Positions 27,486-39,710 are shown, counted from the first letter of the stretch. The stretch: 64,000 nucleotides of DNA from an uncultured Collinsella sp. (GCA_900539735.1 UQDE01000001.1:1-64000); one strand, 5' to 3'. Notes: generated by a model not told the origin, from the sequence alone. A program made the numbers and translations.

Positions 27486-29621
27486 CTAATGGATAAGCTT
27501 GAAGTCCAAGTGCCCACGCGTGGTATTGACGCGCGAGACCTCGATAATCACGCGCTGCCCCAGCTCGTAACGGGTGCCCGTGTCGGCACCTGTGAGCGTG
27601 AGCGCGTCCTCGTCGAACTCGAACCACTCGTTGCCCAGACTCTTGATCGAAACCAAGCCTTCGACCTGCGTTAGGTCCAAGCGCACAAAAAGGCCCATGC
27701 TGCTAACCCACGAGACGGTTCCGGCATAGCGCTCGCCCAGACGGTCCTCATAGTACTGGGCAATCTTGATCTTTTGCGTCGCATGGCTGGCGGCATCTGC
27801 CGCGCGCTCGGCATCGCTGCATGCGCGGCAGATCTGCGGCAGAATGCGCGGCAGCGACTCGCGCCCCTTGCCGATCAGCCGCGGCGTACGGACCAAGGCG
27901 TCCTTGCCGCCGAGCCGCTCATAGGCCAACTGCAGTTTGAGCACGCGGTGCACCACCAGGTCGGGATAGCGGCGAATGGGACTCGTGAAGTGGCAATAGC
28001 ACGGCGCGGCAAGCGCAAAGTGGCCCTCGTTGCGTGGCTTGTACAGCGCGCGCTGCATACTGCGCAAGAGCAACGTGTTGACGAGCGGAGCGTTAGCCGT
28101 GCCGGCCGCGGCGTCAACCGCAGCCTGCAGCTCATCGGGACTTCCCAGGGCAATACCAGCCGCACGGCGATCGTCGATGATGCCTAGCTGCGCCAGCGCA
28201 ACGGCGGCACCGTGCAGGCTATCGGGGCTCGGATCCTCATGCACGCGATAGCAGGCCTCGATATCACGGTCTGCCAGCCACTCTGCAACGCACTCGTTGG
28301 CGAGCAGCATAGCTTCCTCGATAAGCGACGTGGCACACGAACGCTCACGCGCCACAATCTGCACGGGCACTCCGTCCTCATCCAACAGAGCACGAATCTC
28401 GGCCGTGTCAAAATCGACCGAGCCGCGGGCGCGACGGATACGACGGCGGAGTTCGGCGAGTTCGTTAGCGGCGACAAGGAAATCGCCGAGGTCGACGTTG
28501 TAGCCGCGGGCGGCCTCCTCGCACGCAAGACCGCGCTCAAGCGCTTCCTCGCGCGAGGTCTCGGCAGCCGCAACATCCTCGGCTGCACCCTCCAGCACCG
28601 AATACTCAACCGCGCCGGCACGCACCAGCAGCGCCTCGGCGCCGTCATAGTCCATACGCACACGCGAGCGAATCACGCTGGGGTACGGATCGTAATGCCG
28701 CACGCGACCCTGTGCATCGAGCTCAATGTCAACGGTAAACGCAAGACGGTCCTCGTCAGGGCGAAGCGAGCACAGGTCACAGGACAGGCGTTCGGGCAGC
28801 ATGGGAAGCACGCGATCGGCCAGATACACCGATGTCGTACGATGGCGAGCCTCAAGATCGATATGCCCGTCCCAAGCCACATAGTGTGAAACGTCGGCGA
28901 TATGCACACCCAGCTTGTAGCCACCCTCGGGCGTGCGCTCCAGCGAAATGGCGTCGTCAAAGTCGCGCGCGTCGACTGGGTCGATCGTGATGACAAAGCG
29001 GTCGCGCAGATCGCGGCGGAGCGGGTCCTTAAGCGCCGCGGACACATCGAGCGAAAGCCCCTCGGCCTCGTCCAGCGCGGCCTCGGGATAGCTATCGGTA
29101 TAGCCGTAACGCGCCATCACATATTGAACGCCCAAATCGGGCGCGTCATCTCCGCCAATGCGGCGTTCGATCGTCACGGTACCCGATTCCAGGCGCGTCG
29201 GGTAGGTCAAAATGCGCGCGACAACAGCATCACCCGGGTGGACACCCAGACGATCCGCCGAGGTATCCTCGGGCAGAATGAAGAAGTCGGCCTTCAGACG
29301 CGAATCGAGCGGCTCGATCACACCGAGCGGACCGGCGGTCTGGTACGTGCCCACCACGCTTATGGCTGCACGCTCAACCACGCTTTCGATCACGGCGCAC
29401 CGCTCACCGTGCGGGCTGTTCTTAATGCTCACGGCAACGGTATCGCCATCCATGATCTCGCGCTTACCGCGGCCCATGACCTTGTAGTCGCCGTTTTCGG
29501 TTACAACGTAGGCGCTATGCTCATGGAGCTGCACGCGCCCGGTCAGGCTCGGACGGCGTTCGCTGCGCACCGGCCCGCGCTGATTGCGAGCTCCACGCTT
29601 ATGCTTGTTATTGCGCCCCAT
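27486..29621 (-). CDS. rnr: ribonuclease R (RNB-family 3'-5' exoribonuclease)
   Basis: A 711-residue processive RNA degrader. Cold-shock-like RNA-binding domains lie N-terminal (about 25-180). The RNB catalytic domain shows the metal-binding DPVDARDFDDA (about 214-224) and a later tract with RRYPDLVVHR. A C-terminal S1 domain (about 630-710) ends the protein. The N-terminus is basic, and the usual long Lys-rich C-terminal tail of enterobacterial RNase R is absent. GGAGG precedes the ATG. The gene is transcribed alone. In other bacteria RNase R degrades messages released by the smpB/tmRNA system, encoded 4 kb away. Confidence 0.93.
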   Translation of the reverse strand: MGRNNKHKRGARNQRGPVRSERRPSLTGRVQLHEHSAYVVTENGDYKVMGRGKREIMDGDTVAVSIKNSPHGERCAVIESVVERAAISVVGTYQTAGPLGVIEPLDSRLKADFFILPEDTSADRLGVHPGDAVVARILTYPTRLESGTVTIERRIGGDDAPDLGVQYVMARYGYTDSYPEAALDEAEGLSLDVSAALKDPLRRDLRDRFVITIDPVDARDFDDAISLERTPEGGYKLGVHIADVSHYVAWDGHIDLEARHRTTSVYLADRVLPMLPERLSCDLCSLRPDEDRLAFTVDIELDAQGRVRHYDPYPSVIRSRVRMDYDGAEALLVRAGAVEYSVLEGAAEDVAAAETSREEALERGLACEEAARGYNVDLGDFLVAANELAELRRRIRRARGSVDFDTAEIRALLDEDGVPVQIVARERSCATSLIEEAMLLANECVAEWLADRDIEACYRVHEDPSPDSLHGAAVALAQLGIIDDRRAAGIALGSPDELQAAVDAAAGTANAPLVNTLLLRSMQRALYKPRNEGHFALAAPCYCHFTSPIRRYPDLVVHRVLKLQLAYERLGGKDALVRTPRLIGKGRESLPRILPQICRACSDAERAADAASHATQKIKIAQYYEDRLGERYAGTVSWVSSMGLFVRLDLTQVEGLVSIKSLGNEWFEFDEDALTLTGADTGTRYELGQRVIIEVSRVNTTRGHLDFKLIH

Positions 29622-29697
29622 GGCGCCTCCTAACTATCGATTGCGAACTCCAAAGAGTCTACCCAAATGATTCGCTTTCCTGCCGTCCCCTAGGGAT

Positions 29698-29733
29698 CAA
29701 AAAACGGGCCGCCCCATAAGAGACGACCCGTTG
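29698..29733 (-). terminator. intrinsic terminator of ftsEX
   Basis: On the minus strand AACGGGTCG pairs with CGGCCCGTT (one mismatch), followed by TTTTT. Confidence 0.8.
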
Positions 29734-29756
29734 GAAGGGATGAATTCCAAGCATGC

Positions 29757-30677
29757 CTACACGCGCAGGTAGCGGCGCATGGCGATGGCAGAACCAAAGA
29801 GACCGATAATCACGCCGACCAGAATCAGCGCAGCATAGGTCACCAGGTAGTACTGCATCGGCAGGGCAAACGACATCCAGCCGATGCTCTCCTGCAGACG
29901 CGGGATCATCAGATTGCGCAGCAGCTCCAGAACGCCGATGGAAAGCAGCGAGCCCAAAATGGCCTGCAGCACGCCCTCGGTGATAAACGGGCCACGAATG
30001 AAGCCGTTGCTGGCGCCGACCAGACGCATAATCGCAATCTCACGACGACGCGCCGTGATGGACAGGCGAATCGTGTTGTTGATGAAGATGAATGCGATAA
30101 AGGTCAGAAGACCAACGAGCACCACGGCGGCGATGCGGATGTAGTTGGTCACCTGGAACAGGCGGCTCACTTCCTCCTGGCCGTACAGCACGCTCGCGTT
30201 GACGTCGCCGTCATCCGCGATCTTCTGGAAATCGGCATCCTTCTTGAGCTTCTTTGCCGTGCTCTCGACCTTGGACGGATCGTCCATCTCAATAGCGAAG
30301 GAAGCCGGCAGCGGGTTCTGGCCATCGAGCGCGCTCATGGTGGCGTCGGCGTTGCCCGACATCTTGCTCGTATACTCGGCCAGCGCGTCGTCCTTGTCCT
30401 TATAGGTCACGGACTTGACGTTATTCCACGTCTTAAGCTCGGCCTCAAAAGCCTGAACATCGGCCTGATCGGCGTCATCACTAATGAACGCGTTGATGAC
30501 AACCTGATCCTCGACGGTGCCGATCACGGAGTTCAGCATCGCAGAGCCCATGATGAACAGGCCGATGATAAACAGCGAAAGGAAGATCGTGATGACGGCG
30601 CCGAGCGAGGTAGTCCAGTTACGGAAGAAGTGGCTGATTGCTTCTTTGAAGGAGTAGCCCACGTTAGTTGGTGCCAT
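29757..30677 (-). CDS. ftsX: cell division protein FtsX
   Basis: A 306-residue membrane partner of FtsE. One membrane segment near the N-terminus (about 23-45) is followed by an outer domain (about 50-170) and three more segments (about 178-200, 228-250, 275-297). FtsEX activates peptidoglycan hydrolases at the division site through the outer domain. The start codon lies 14 bases inside the end of ftsE, so translation is coupled. Confidence 0.93.
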   Translation of the reverse strand: MAPTNVGYSFKEAISHFFRNWTTSLGAVITIFLSLFIIGLFIMGSAMLNSVIGTVEDQVVINAFISDDADQADVQAFEAELKTWNNVKSVTYKDKDDALAEYTSKMSGNADATMSALDGQNPLPASFAIEMDDPSKVESTAKKLKKDADFQKIADDGDVNASVLYGQEEVSRLFQVTNYIRIAAVVLVGLLTFIAFIFINNTIRLSITARRREIAIMRLVGASNGFIRGPFITEGVLQAILGSLLSIGVLELLRNLMIPRLQESIGWMSFALPMQYYLVTYAALILVGVIIGLFGSAIAMRRYLRV

Positions 30678-31884
30678 AGTTGCCGTAACCTCCCCTCTCC
30701 TGGTCGCGGATGACGTGGCCGCCCTCGAGGGCGATCACGCGACGGTGCATGCTATCGACCATCTCGCGGTCGTGCGTGGCGACGATCACGGTGGTGCCGG
30801 TGCGGTTAATACGCTCAAGCAGCTTCATGATGCCCAGCGAGATCGCCGGGTCGAGGTTGCCCGTGGGCTCGTCGCAGATCAGCAGCGGCGGACGGTTGAC
30901 CATAGCACGGGCGACGGCAACGCGCTGCTGCTCGCCACCGGAAAGCTGGTCGGGCAGCGAGTCCATCTGATCGGCCAGACCGACCAGACGCAGCACCTCG
31001 GGCACCTGGCTGCGAATGACGCCCTTGGGCTTGCCGATGCACTGCAGGGCAAACGCCACGTTTTCGTAGGCGGTCTTTTGCGGCAGAAGCTTAAAGTCCT
31101 GGAACACGGCGCCAATCTGGCGGCGCAGGAACGGAACCTTACGGTTCTTGATCTTCATGAGGTCCTGACCGGCAACCAGGATGCGGCCGCTCGTCGGCTT
31201 GACGTCGCGGTTGAGCGTCGACAGCAGCGTGGTCTTACCCGAGCCGGAGTGACCGACCAGGAAGACGAACTCGCCCGGATAGATCTCGATGTTGATGTCG
31301 TCGAGTGCAGGCTTGTTAGGCTGTGCCGGATAGATCTTGGTGACATGCTCCATAAGGATGACGGGCTCGACACCGGCCTGCTTGGCCATCTTCTTGCGGC
31401 TGGCCTGCGGATCGATGGGCGCAAACACCGACGTAAAATCGGGGTTGTTGAGCGCGTTATCGAGGCTTGCGACCTCGGCTGCCTGATCGCTCTCGACCAC
31501 CGGGGCAGCAGGCTGCGTGGGGTCGGGAATAGCGGCAAAGAGACCAGACTGCGCAGGCTGAGGAGCCGGCGTCGCAGGGGCCAAGGGGTCGGGAATGCCG
31601 GCCATGGTAGGCTGCGGCGTGGCGGCACCAGCCTGAGGCTGCTCCACGCGAGCGGTCACGGCCTGAACGGGCTCAAAACCCGCCGTGCCGGAAAGCGCGA
31701 CATCGCTGGTTGGATTGTAGGCAAAGGGATCGGATGCCGGCTGTGCCTGATCTGCCGGCTGAGCGGGGGCCTGAGCAACAGGCTGGCCCTCTGAATCCGG
31801 AGTGGCGAAACGACTGCCCTGGACGCCTGCCTGCGTCTTGGGGGCATCATCGCCCGCACCGGAGGTACGGAAGTGGTTACCCAC
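30664..31884 (-). CDS. ftsE: cell division ATP-binding protein FtsE with long N-terminal extension
   Basis: The protein has 406 residues, against about 220-230 for most FtsE. The ABC domain starts near residue 175 (VILMEHVTKIYP) and has Walker A GHSGSGKTT (about 213), LSGGEQQRV (about 315) and Walker B LLICDEPTGNLD (about 339). Residues 1-165 are Ala/Pro/Gln-rich with no predicted fold. I keep the GTG start at 31884 because AAGGAG lies upstream, whereas internal Met codons before the ABC domain have no ribosome site. It is followed directly by ftsX. Confidence 0.92.
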   Translation of the reverse strand: MGNHFRTSGAGDDAPKTQAGVQGSRFATPDSEGQPVAQAPAQPADQAQPASDPFAYNPTSDVALSGTAGFEPVQAVTARVEQPQAGAATPQPTMAGIPDPLAPATPAPQPAQSGLFAAIPDPTQPAAPVVESDQAAEVASLDNALNNPDFTSVFAPIDPQASRKKMAKQAGVEPVILMEHVTKIYPAQPNKPALDDINIEIYPGEFVFLVGHSGSGKTTLLSTLNRDVKPTSGRILVAGQDLMKIKNRKVPFLRRQIGAVFQDFKLLPQKTAYENVAFALQCIGKPKGVIRSQVPEVLRLVGLADQMDSLPDQLSGGEQQRVAVARAMVNRPPLLICDEPTGNLDPAISLGIMKLLERINRTGTTVIVATHDREMVDSMHRRVIALEGGHVIRDQERGGYGNYGTN

Positions 31885-31992
31885 TGGTGCTCCTTATCGT
31901 CGTGCGTTTAAACTACATGAGCGCTTTGTATTTTAGCAGTATTAGCTTTGCTGCACATAAGAAGCATGGCGTGCTTAGGGATCCCGTCGGCC

Positions 31993-32107
31993 GGGCACAG
32001 GGTTACTCTCCAAATCGTCCTCGGACATGTCGGAGCCCCCGCTGCGCGCTTCGCGCGGCAGGGGCTCCTCCGTCCTGCGGAAAGATTTGGAGAGTAACCC
32101 TGTGCCC
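31993..32107. repeat. 115-bp element with 24-bp perfect terminal inverted repeats
   Basis: GGGCACAGGGTTACTCTCCA plus AATC (31993-32016) is perfectly inverted at 32084-32107. Inside, GGAGCCCC (32032-32039) pairs with GGGGCTCC (32061-32068) around a GC-rich hairpin. There is no coding frame and no obvious target-site duplication. It could be a MITE, a structured RNA or a terminator-like barrier between tkt and ftsE. Confidence 0.8.
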
Positions 32108-32240
32108 AGCCTGCGATAACTAAGGGGTCGCCGCGTTTATCTTGGGGTGCTGCATATACAACGCTGGAAGGGTCTGAATTGCGCTTTGTCGATATATGCC
32201 CTTTTCCCTGATGGGACCGTGCTTGAGGGGCGTCTTCATG

Positions 32241-32306
32241 AGTTGCGGTGAAATAGGGACTGTTGAGCCTTTAAGCTAGCAAAACAGTCCTTATTTCACC
32301 GCAACT
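32241..32306. repeat. palindrome family C
   Basis: A 66-bp copy of the element at 22918. The 22-bp arms differ at one position. It lies between ftsE and the transketolase terminator. Confidence 0.85.
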
Positions 32307-32307
32307 G

Positions 32308-32339
32308 AAACAGGGGCGCTCTCCAAGAGAGCGCCCCTG
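32308..32339 (-). terminator. intrinsic terminator of the transketolase operon
   Basis: CAGGGGCGCTCTC (32311-32323) pairs perfectly with 32327-32339 around a 3-nt loop; TTTC follows on the minus strand. Confidence 0.75.
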
Positions 32340-32409
32340 CCGGGTTTCCATAGTACTGGCGAAACAGTTTTATAGTTCTGACGAAGCAGTCCATGAAATC
32401 CGTCTTGCC

Positions 32410-33351
32410 TTATGCCAAGAACTCCTTGGTGGTCGCCACGATGTTGGCGGCGTCCAGGCCGTACTTGTGCAGGAGCTCGGCACCCGGGCCGGACTCGCCG
32501 AAGGTGTCGTTGACGCCGATCTTCTTGAGTGGCGTCGGGCACTGCTCGCACAGGACATCGGCGACGGCACTGCCCAGGCCGCCGATCACGGAGTGCTCCT
32601 CGACGGTCACGACGTGGCCGGTCTTGGTTGCACTCTTGACGATCAGGTCGGCATCGATGGGCTTGATGGTGTGCATGTTGATAACCTCGGCGTCGATGCC
32701 CTCGGCGGCGAGCTGCTCGGCGGCCTCGAGGGCCTCGCCGACCATCAGACCGCAGGCGATGATGGTCACGTCGGCGCCCTCGCGCATGACGATACCGCGG
32801 CCCAGCTCGAACTTATAGGTCTCGGGGTCGTTGATGACCGGCGAGGCCAGACGGGCGAAGCGCATGTACACGGGGCCGTCGCACTCGTAGGCGGCGCGCG
32901 TCACGGCTCGTGCCTCCACGTCATCTGCCGGGACGACAACGGTCATGCCAGGGATGACGCGCATGAGCGCGATGTCCTCGCAGCACTGGTGCGTGGCGCC
33001 GTCCTCGCCCACCGAGATGCCGGCGTGCGTGGCGCCGATCTTGACGTTGAGGTGCGGGTAGCCGATGGAGTTGCGGACCTGCTCAAAGGCGCGACCGGCG
33101 GCAAACATGGCAAAGGTGCTCGCGAAGGCAACGCGACCGGTGGTTGCGATACCGGCGGCGACACCCATCAGGTTGCTCTCGGCAATGCCCACATCAAAGA
33201 AACGATCGGGGCAGGCGGCCTTGAACTTGCCGGTCTGCGTTGCGGCAGCCAGGTCGGCATCGAGGACCACAAAGTCGTCGTGCTCGTTGGCGAGCTCGAC
33301 GAGGGCCTCGCCGTAGCTTACGCGCGTGGCGATTTTCTTGACGTCTGCCAT
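32410..33351 (-). CDS. transketolase, C-terminal subunit
   Basis: This 313-residue half carries the pyrimidine-binding domain (FVVLDADLAAATQT near residue 25; the GVAAGIATTGRVAFASTFA stretch) and the C-terminal transketolase domain. It works with the N-terminal subunit to move two-carbon units in the pentose phosphate pathway. Translation starts one base after the stop codon of the upstream half (TAG G ATG), so subunits are made in equal amounts. Two-gene transketolases are common in actinobacteria and Gram-positive anaerobes. The start is set by homology to the partner junction; the frame opens further upstream inside the other gene. Confidence 0.92.
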   Translation of the reverse strand: MADVKKIATRVSYGEALVELANEHDDFVVLDADLAAATQTGKFKAACPDRFFDVGIAESNLMGVAAGIATTGRVAFASTFAMFAAGRAFEQVRNSIGYPHLNVKIGATHAGISVGEDGATHQCCEDIALMRVIPGMTVVVPADDVEARAVTRAAYECDGPVYMRFARLASPVINDPETYKFELGRGIVMREGADVTIIACGLMVGEALEAAEQLAAEGIDAEVINMHTIKPIDADLIVKSATKTGHVVTVEEHSVIGGLGSAVADVLCEQCPTPLKKIGVNDTFGESGPGAELLHKYGLDAANIVATTKEFLA

Positions 33352-33352
33352 C

Positions 33353-34183
33353 CTAGAGCTCCTCTCCGGCGGCCGTGAGCTCTGCCATGGCCTGCTCAAA
33401 CTGTTCATCGTTGGGGGCCTTGCCGTGCCAGCCCACCTGGTTCTCCATAAAGGAGACGCCCTTGCCCTTCGTGGTCTCGGCGATAATCGCGGTCGGCTGG
33501 CCCTTGGTGGCACGAGCCTCGGCGAAGGCGGCGCGGATCTGGTCGAAATCGTTGCCGTCAGCCAGCTCCACCACGTGGAACTTGAAGGCGCGGAACTTGT
33601 CGGCGAGCGGCATGGGGTCGTTGACCTCCTCGACGGGGCCATCGATCTGCAGGCCGTTGTGGTCGACGATCACACAGAGGTTGTCGAGCTGCTGGTTGCC
33701 GGCAAACATGGCTGCCTCCCAAACCTGGCCCTCCTCGCTCTCGCCGTCACCCAGCAGGGCGTAGGTACGATAGTCGTCGCCCCAGTGCTTGGCGGCGAGC
33801 GCCATCCCGACGGCGGCGGAGATGCCCTGGCCGAGCGAACCGGTGGACATGTCGACGCCCGGGGTATCGTTCATGTTGGGATGGCCCTGCAGGTGGCTGC
33901 CGATGTGGCGCAGCGTCTCGAGATCCTCCTTGGGGAAGAACCCGCGCTCGGCGAGCACGGCGTACAGACCAGGCGCGCAGTGGCCCTTGGAAAGCACAAA
34001 GCGATCGCGGTCGGCCTTGCGGGGATCGGCCGGGTCGACGTTCATTTCCTCAAAGTACAGATAGGTCATGATGTCGGCAGCGCCGAGCGAACCGCCCGGA
34101 TGGCCGGACTTGGCAGCGTGCACGCCGGTGACGATGCCCTTCCTTACCTCGTTGGCAACCTTTTTGAGCTCTTCGTCGCTCAT
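33353..34183 (-). CDS. transketolase, N-terminal subunit
   Basis: A 276-residue half with the thiamine-diphosphate binding domain. AAKSGHPGGSLGAADI (about 23-38) and the TPP/Mg motif GDGESEEGQVWEAAM (about 148-162) are intact. AAAGGAAGG precedes the ATG. It is followed by the C-terminal half in one operon. Nothing else in the operon hints at a specialised sugar substrate. Confidence 0.92.
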   Translation of the reverse strand: MSDEELKKVANEVRKGIVTGVHAAKSGHPGGSLGAADIMTYLYFEEMNVDPADPRKADRDRFVLSKGHCAPGLYAVLAERGFFPKEDLETLRHIGSHLQGHPNMNDTPGVDMSTGSLGQGISAAVGMALAAKHWGDDYRTYALLGDGESEEGQVWEAAMFAGNQQLDNLCVIVDHNGLQIDGPVEEVNDPMPLADKFRAFKFHVVELADGNDFDQIRAAFAEARATKGQPTAIIAETTKGKGVSFMENQVGWHGKAPNDEQFEQAMAELTAAGEEL

Positions 34184-34390
34184 TGTGCCTTCCTTTCATC
34201 CTCTTTAGACAAGATGCGCACGGCACAGAAGGTAGTCCCAGCCCGGCCGCGATGCACGTACGCCATCCATTATGCTGGAAACTGATGGCTTTACCAGAGT
34301 TTTTATCATTATTTGAACAATTTAGCAGGCAGAACCGCTGATGAAACGGTTTATCAATGTGAACGTCTTTTGGATGGAATGCAGTCGCCC

Positions 34391-35281
34391 CTACGCGCTA
34401 ATGTCCTTGAATCCCTCGCCGAAGGCTTCCGTAACGTCAGCGACCGTCACAATGGCGCGAGGATCGCGCTCGCGCACAATCGTCTTGAGGGTATTGAGCT
34501 CTCGACGGCTCACGATGACCATAATCACCGGCTTCTCGGCACCCGAATACATGCCAGTCGCCTTAAACTTGGTACAACCACGACCCAGGCCATACATGAT
34601 ATCGGCAGCGATATCAGGGAACTTGTCCGAGATGATGAGTACCATACGGCGTTTGTTGCCACCATCGACCACGGCATCGATCACGTAGCCGCTAATGACC
34701 ATCGAAAGGCCTGCATACAGTGCGTTTTCGATTGAAAAGACCGGAGCCGACAGCGCGCATACGGCAACATCGATCGCCATGACGGTCGAGCCCACGGGCA
34801 GTGAGGTATTACGCGAGATGATTTGGCCAATCGTGTCCGAGCCGCCGGTGTTGGCGCCGGCGCGCAACACCATGCCGTAACCGATGCCCGTAATAATGCC
34901 GCCCCACATGGCAGGGAGCATCAGGTCCGCATCCGCCAGAGGTGCTACAAACGGGGCGAACAGATCGGTAAAGAAGCCCAGCAGCACAAAGCCCGTCGCG
35001 GTCTGCACCACGTAGAACATGCCGCCCTCGCGCATAACGACCAGCAACAGCAAGGCGTTCATCACGATCGTCTGAATACCAACGGGAAGCGATAGGCCGC
35101 GCGATGCGCCGACCGCCTGGATAATGGTGGCAAGGCCCGTAACGCCACCGGCGGCAAGGCCGTTGGGAATCAAAAACAGGTCGGTCGCAATAGCGGCCAG
35201 AGCGCACCCCAACATAATCTGGGGCAGGTCGTGAAAGAAGTTCATCGAAAGAATGCGCTTGATGTCCAGACGATATGCCAT
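34391..35281 (-). CDS. YitT-family membrane protein
   Basis: A 296-residue protein with about five or six hydrophobic segments, including a LIPNGLAAGGVTGLA loop (about 41-55) and an ANTGGSDTIGQII stretch typical of YitT/DUF161. The cytoplasmic C-terminal third (about 215-296) matches the DUF2179 region. Function is unknown in the family. The ATG at 35281 follows GGGAGG, but the strong terminator of prfB lies within the preceding 45 bases, so expression needs read-through, attenuation or a very close promoter. Confidence 0.85.
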   Translation of the reverse strand: MAYRLDIKRILSMNFFHDLPQIMLGCALAAIATDLFLIPNGLAAGGVTGLATIIQAVGASRGLSLPVGIQTIVMNALLLLVVMREGGMFYVVQTATGFVLLGFFTDLFAPFVAPLADADLMLPAMWGGIITGIGYGMVLRAGANTGGSDTIGQIISRNTSLPVGSTVMAIDVAVCALSAPVFSIENALYAGLSMVISGYVIDAVVDGGNKRRMVLIISDKFPDIAADIMYGLGRGCTKFKATGMYSGAEKPVIMVIVSRRELNTLKTIVRERDPRAIVTVADVTEAFGEGFKDISA

Positions 35282-35293
35282 ACTGCCTCCCTC

Positions 35294-35324
35294 AAAAAAG
35301 CGCACCCCATCGGATGCGCTTTGA
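35294..35324 (-). terminator. terminator of prfB, located in the yitT leader
   Basis: On the minus strand AAAGCGCATCC pairs with GGGTGCGCTTT, followed by TTTT and then, after 3 nt, the yitT ribosome site GGGAGG. It may act as an attenuator for yitT. Confidence 0.75.
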
Positions 35325-35445
35325 ACTTCTTCTTGTATTCGATTCTAGCGATTCGCCGGACAAAAACCACCCCTGTGCTGGGTTTATTCTGGATGCGAAC
35401 CCGTCCAACCGATGGGTTTTGCCACGACCAAAGCCATCTGGCGAC

Positions 35446-36593
35446 TTATGCGTTCGGCGTTTCCGCATCGGCGTTGCCGGTTGCCCAACGATGGTAGCCG
35501 ATCACAAACGGATCCAGGTCGCCATCGTCAAGAACGGCCTCGACATTGCTGGTCTCCACGCCCGAGCGCAGATCCTTGACCATCTGGTATGGGTAGAGCA
35601 CGTAGCTACGAATCTGGTTGCCAAAACCAATCGTGGTCTTGGGTCCGCGAATCTCATCGAGCGCCTCGGCGCGCTTCTCGAGCTCAATCTCGTACAGGCG
35701 AGCCTTGAGGATCTGCATGCACGCGGCCTTGTTCTGAATCTGGCTGCGCTCGTTTTGGCAGGTGACCACAATGCCGCTGGGAAAATGCGTCACGCGTACG
35801 GCGGAGTCGGTGGTGTTGACGCCCTGACCGCCCGGGCCGCTCGCGTGGTACACGTCCACGCGGATGTCATCGGGGCTGATCTCGATGTCGATATCATCGG
35901 GTAGCACGGGGATGACCTCGACGCCGGCAAACGTGGTCTGGCGGCGCTTCTTGTCGTCGGTGGGGCTAATGCGCACCAAGCGGTGGACGCCGGCCTCGGC
36001 GCGCAACATGCCAAATGCGTCCTTGCCCTCGACGGTAAAGGTCGCGCGGTCAATGCCGATGATCTCGGCCGCGGGACAGTCGTTGATGGTGACCTTCCAG
36101 CCGCGACGCTGGCAGTACTTCATGTACATCTTAAAGAGCATGAAGGTCCAGTCCTGGGCCTCCAGACCACCCTGTCCGGGCTTGATGGTCACAATGGCAT
36201 CGCCGTGATCGAACTCACCGGTAAACCAGCTCGAAAGCTCAAGCTCATCGATGGCACGGGCCAGGCGCTCAGCCGTGGCTGCAGCCTCCTCGCGAAGGGC
36301 GACGGCATCGGGGTCATCCCCCATCTCCTCGGCAAGCTCCAGCGCGGCGCGGGCATCGGAAAGCTCGCCGCGCGCGGTGTCCACGGCAGCGATATCTTCC
36401 TTGGTGCGCGCGATCTCCTCCATGGTGGCACGGGCGGCGTCGGCGTCATCCCAAAAGCCAGGGGCAAGACTTTTGGCCTCGAGCTCGGTCACGCGCGTGC
36501 GCTTTTCGTCCAAATGGAGATACGACTCGACCTCGCCGAGCCGGTCCGCAAACGCGTCCAGCTCGGCGGGCGTTACCTCTAAAGCCTCAGCCA

Positions 36594-36594
<1 letters not shown>
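35446..36594 (-). CDS. prfB: peptide chain release factor 2, with SPT in place of SPF
   Basis: A 382-residue RF2 that ends translation at UAA and UGA. The catalytic GGQ is present (GPGGQGVN, about 250), and the N-terminal helices and length are normal. The codon-reading tripeptide, normally Ser-Pro-Phe in RF2, reads Ser210-Pro211-Thr212 (VHRLVRISPTDDKKRR). The gene is one uninterrupted frame, so the autoregulatory frameshift of E. coli prfB is absent. Its ATG overlaps the secA stop codon by one base (TAATG), so it is translated by coupling after secA. See the findings on stop-codon use. Confidence 0.95.
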
Positions 36595-39401
<2,807 letters not shown>

Positions 39402-39530
39402 GTGGTTTTCCTTTTTGGCCATCGCCCACGCCGTGCAGCTGCGGGCGAGTTAAACACAGATGATTGTACTTTAGCCAAACAAGGCGCGGCCTATACGGTC
39501 GAGCTCGACCGCCACGTAATAACTACGACC

Positions 39531-39626
39531 AACCTGCCACAATGGGACAGGTTAATTTTGGCAGGTCTATCTGGGCAAACGCCGCCTCTCTGCCATGTGG
39601 TGCCATGGGGACAGGTTAGTTTGCAC
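39531..39626. repeat. GGGGAC-type REP elements (D family), two copies
   Basis: ACCTGCCA (39532-39539) and TGGCAGGT (39559-39566) flank TGGGACAGGTTAATTT; this is a near copy of the element at 27329. A second core, GGGGACAGGTTAGTTTGCAC, lies at 39607-39626. Confidence 0.75.
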
Positions 39627-39639
39627 TAATTTAAAAAGA

Positions 39640-39676
39640 AAAAGGGCCGCGCACCCAAATGGATGCACGGCCCTCA
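39640..39676 (-). terminator. intrinsic terminator of rpmE
   Basis: On the minus strand GGGCCGTGCATCC pairs with GGGTGCGCGGCCC (one mismatch), followed by TTTTTCTTTTT. Confidence 0.9.
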
Positions 39677-39710
39677 TGCCATGAATGCGAGCGATTCCGC
39701 GGCGAGCTAT

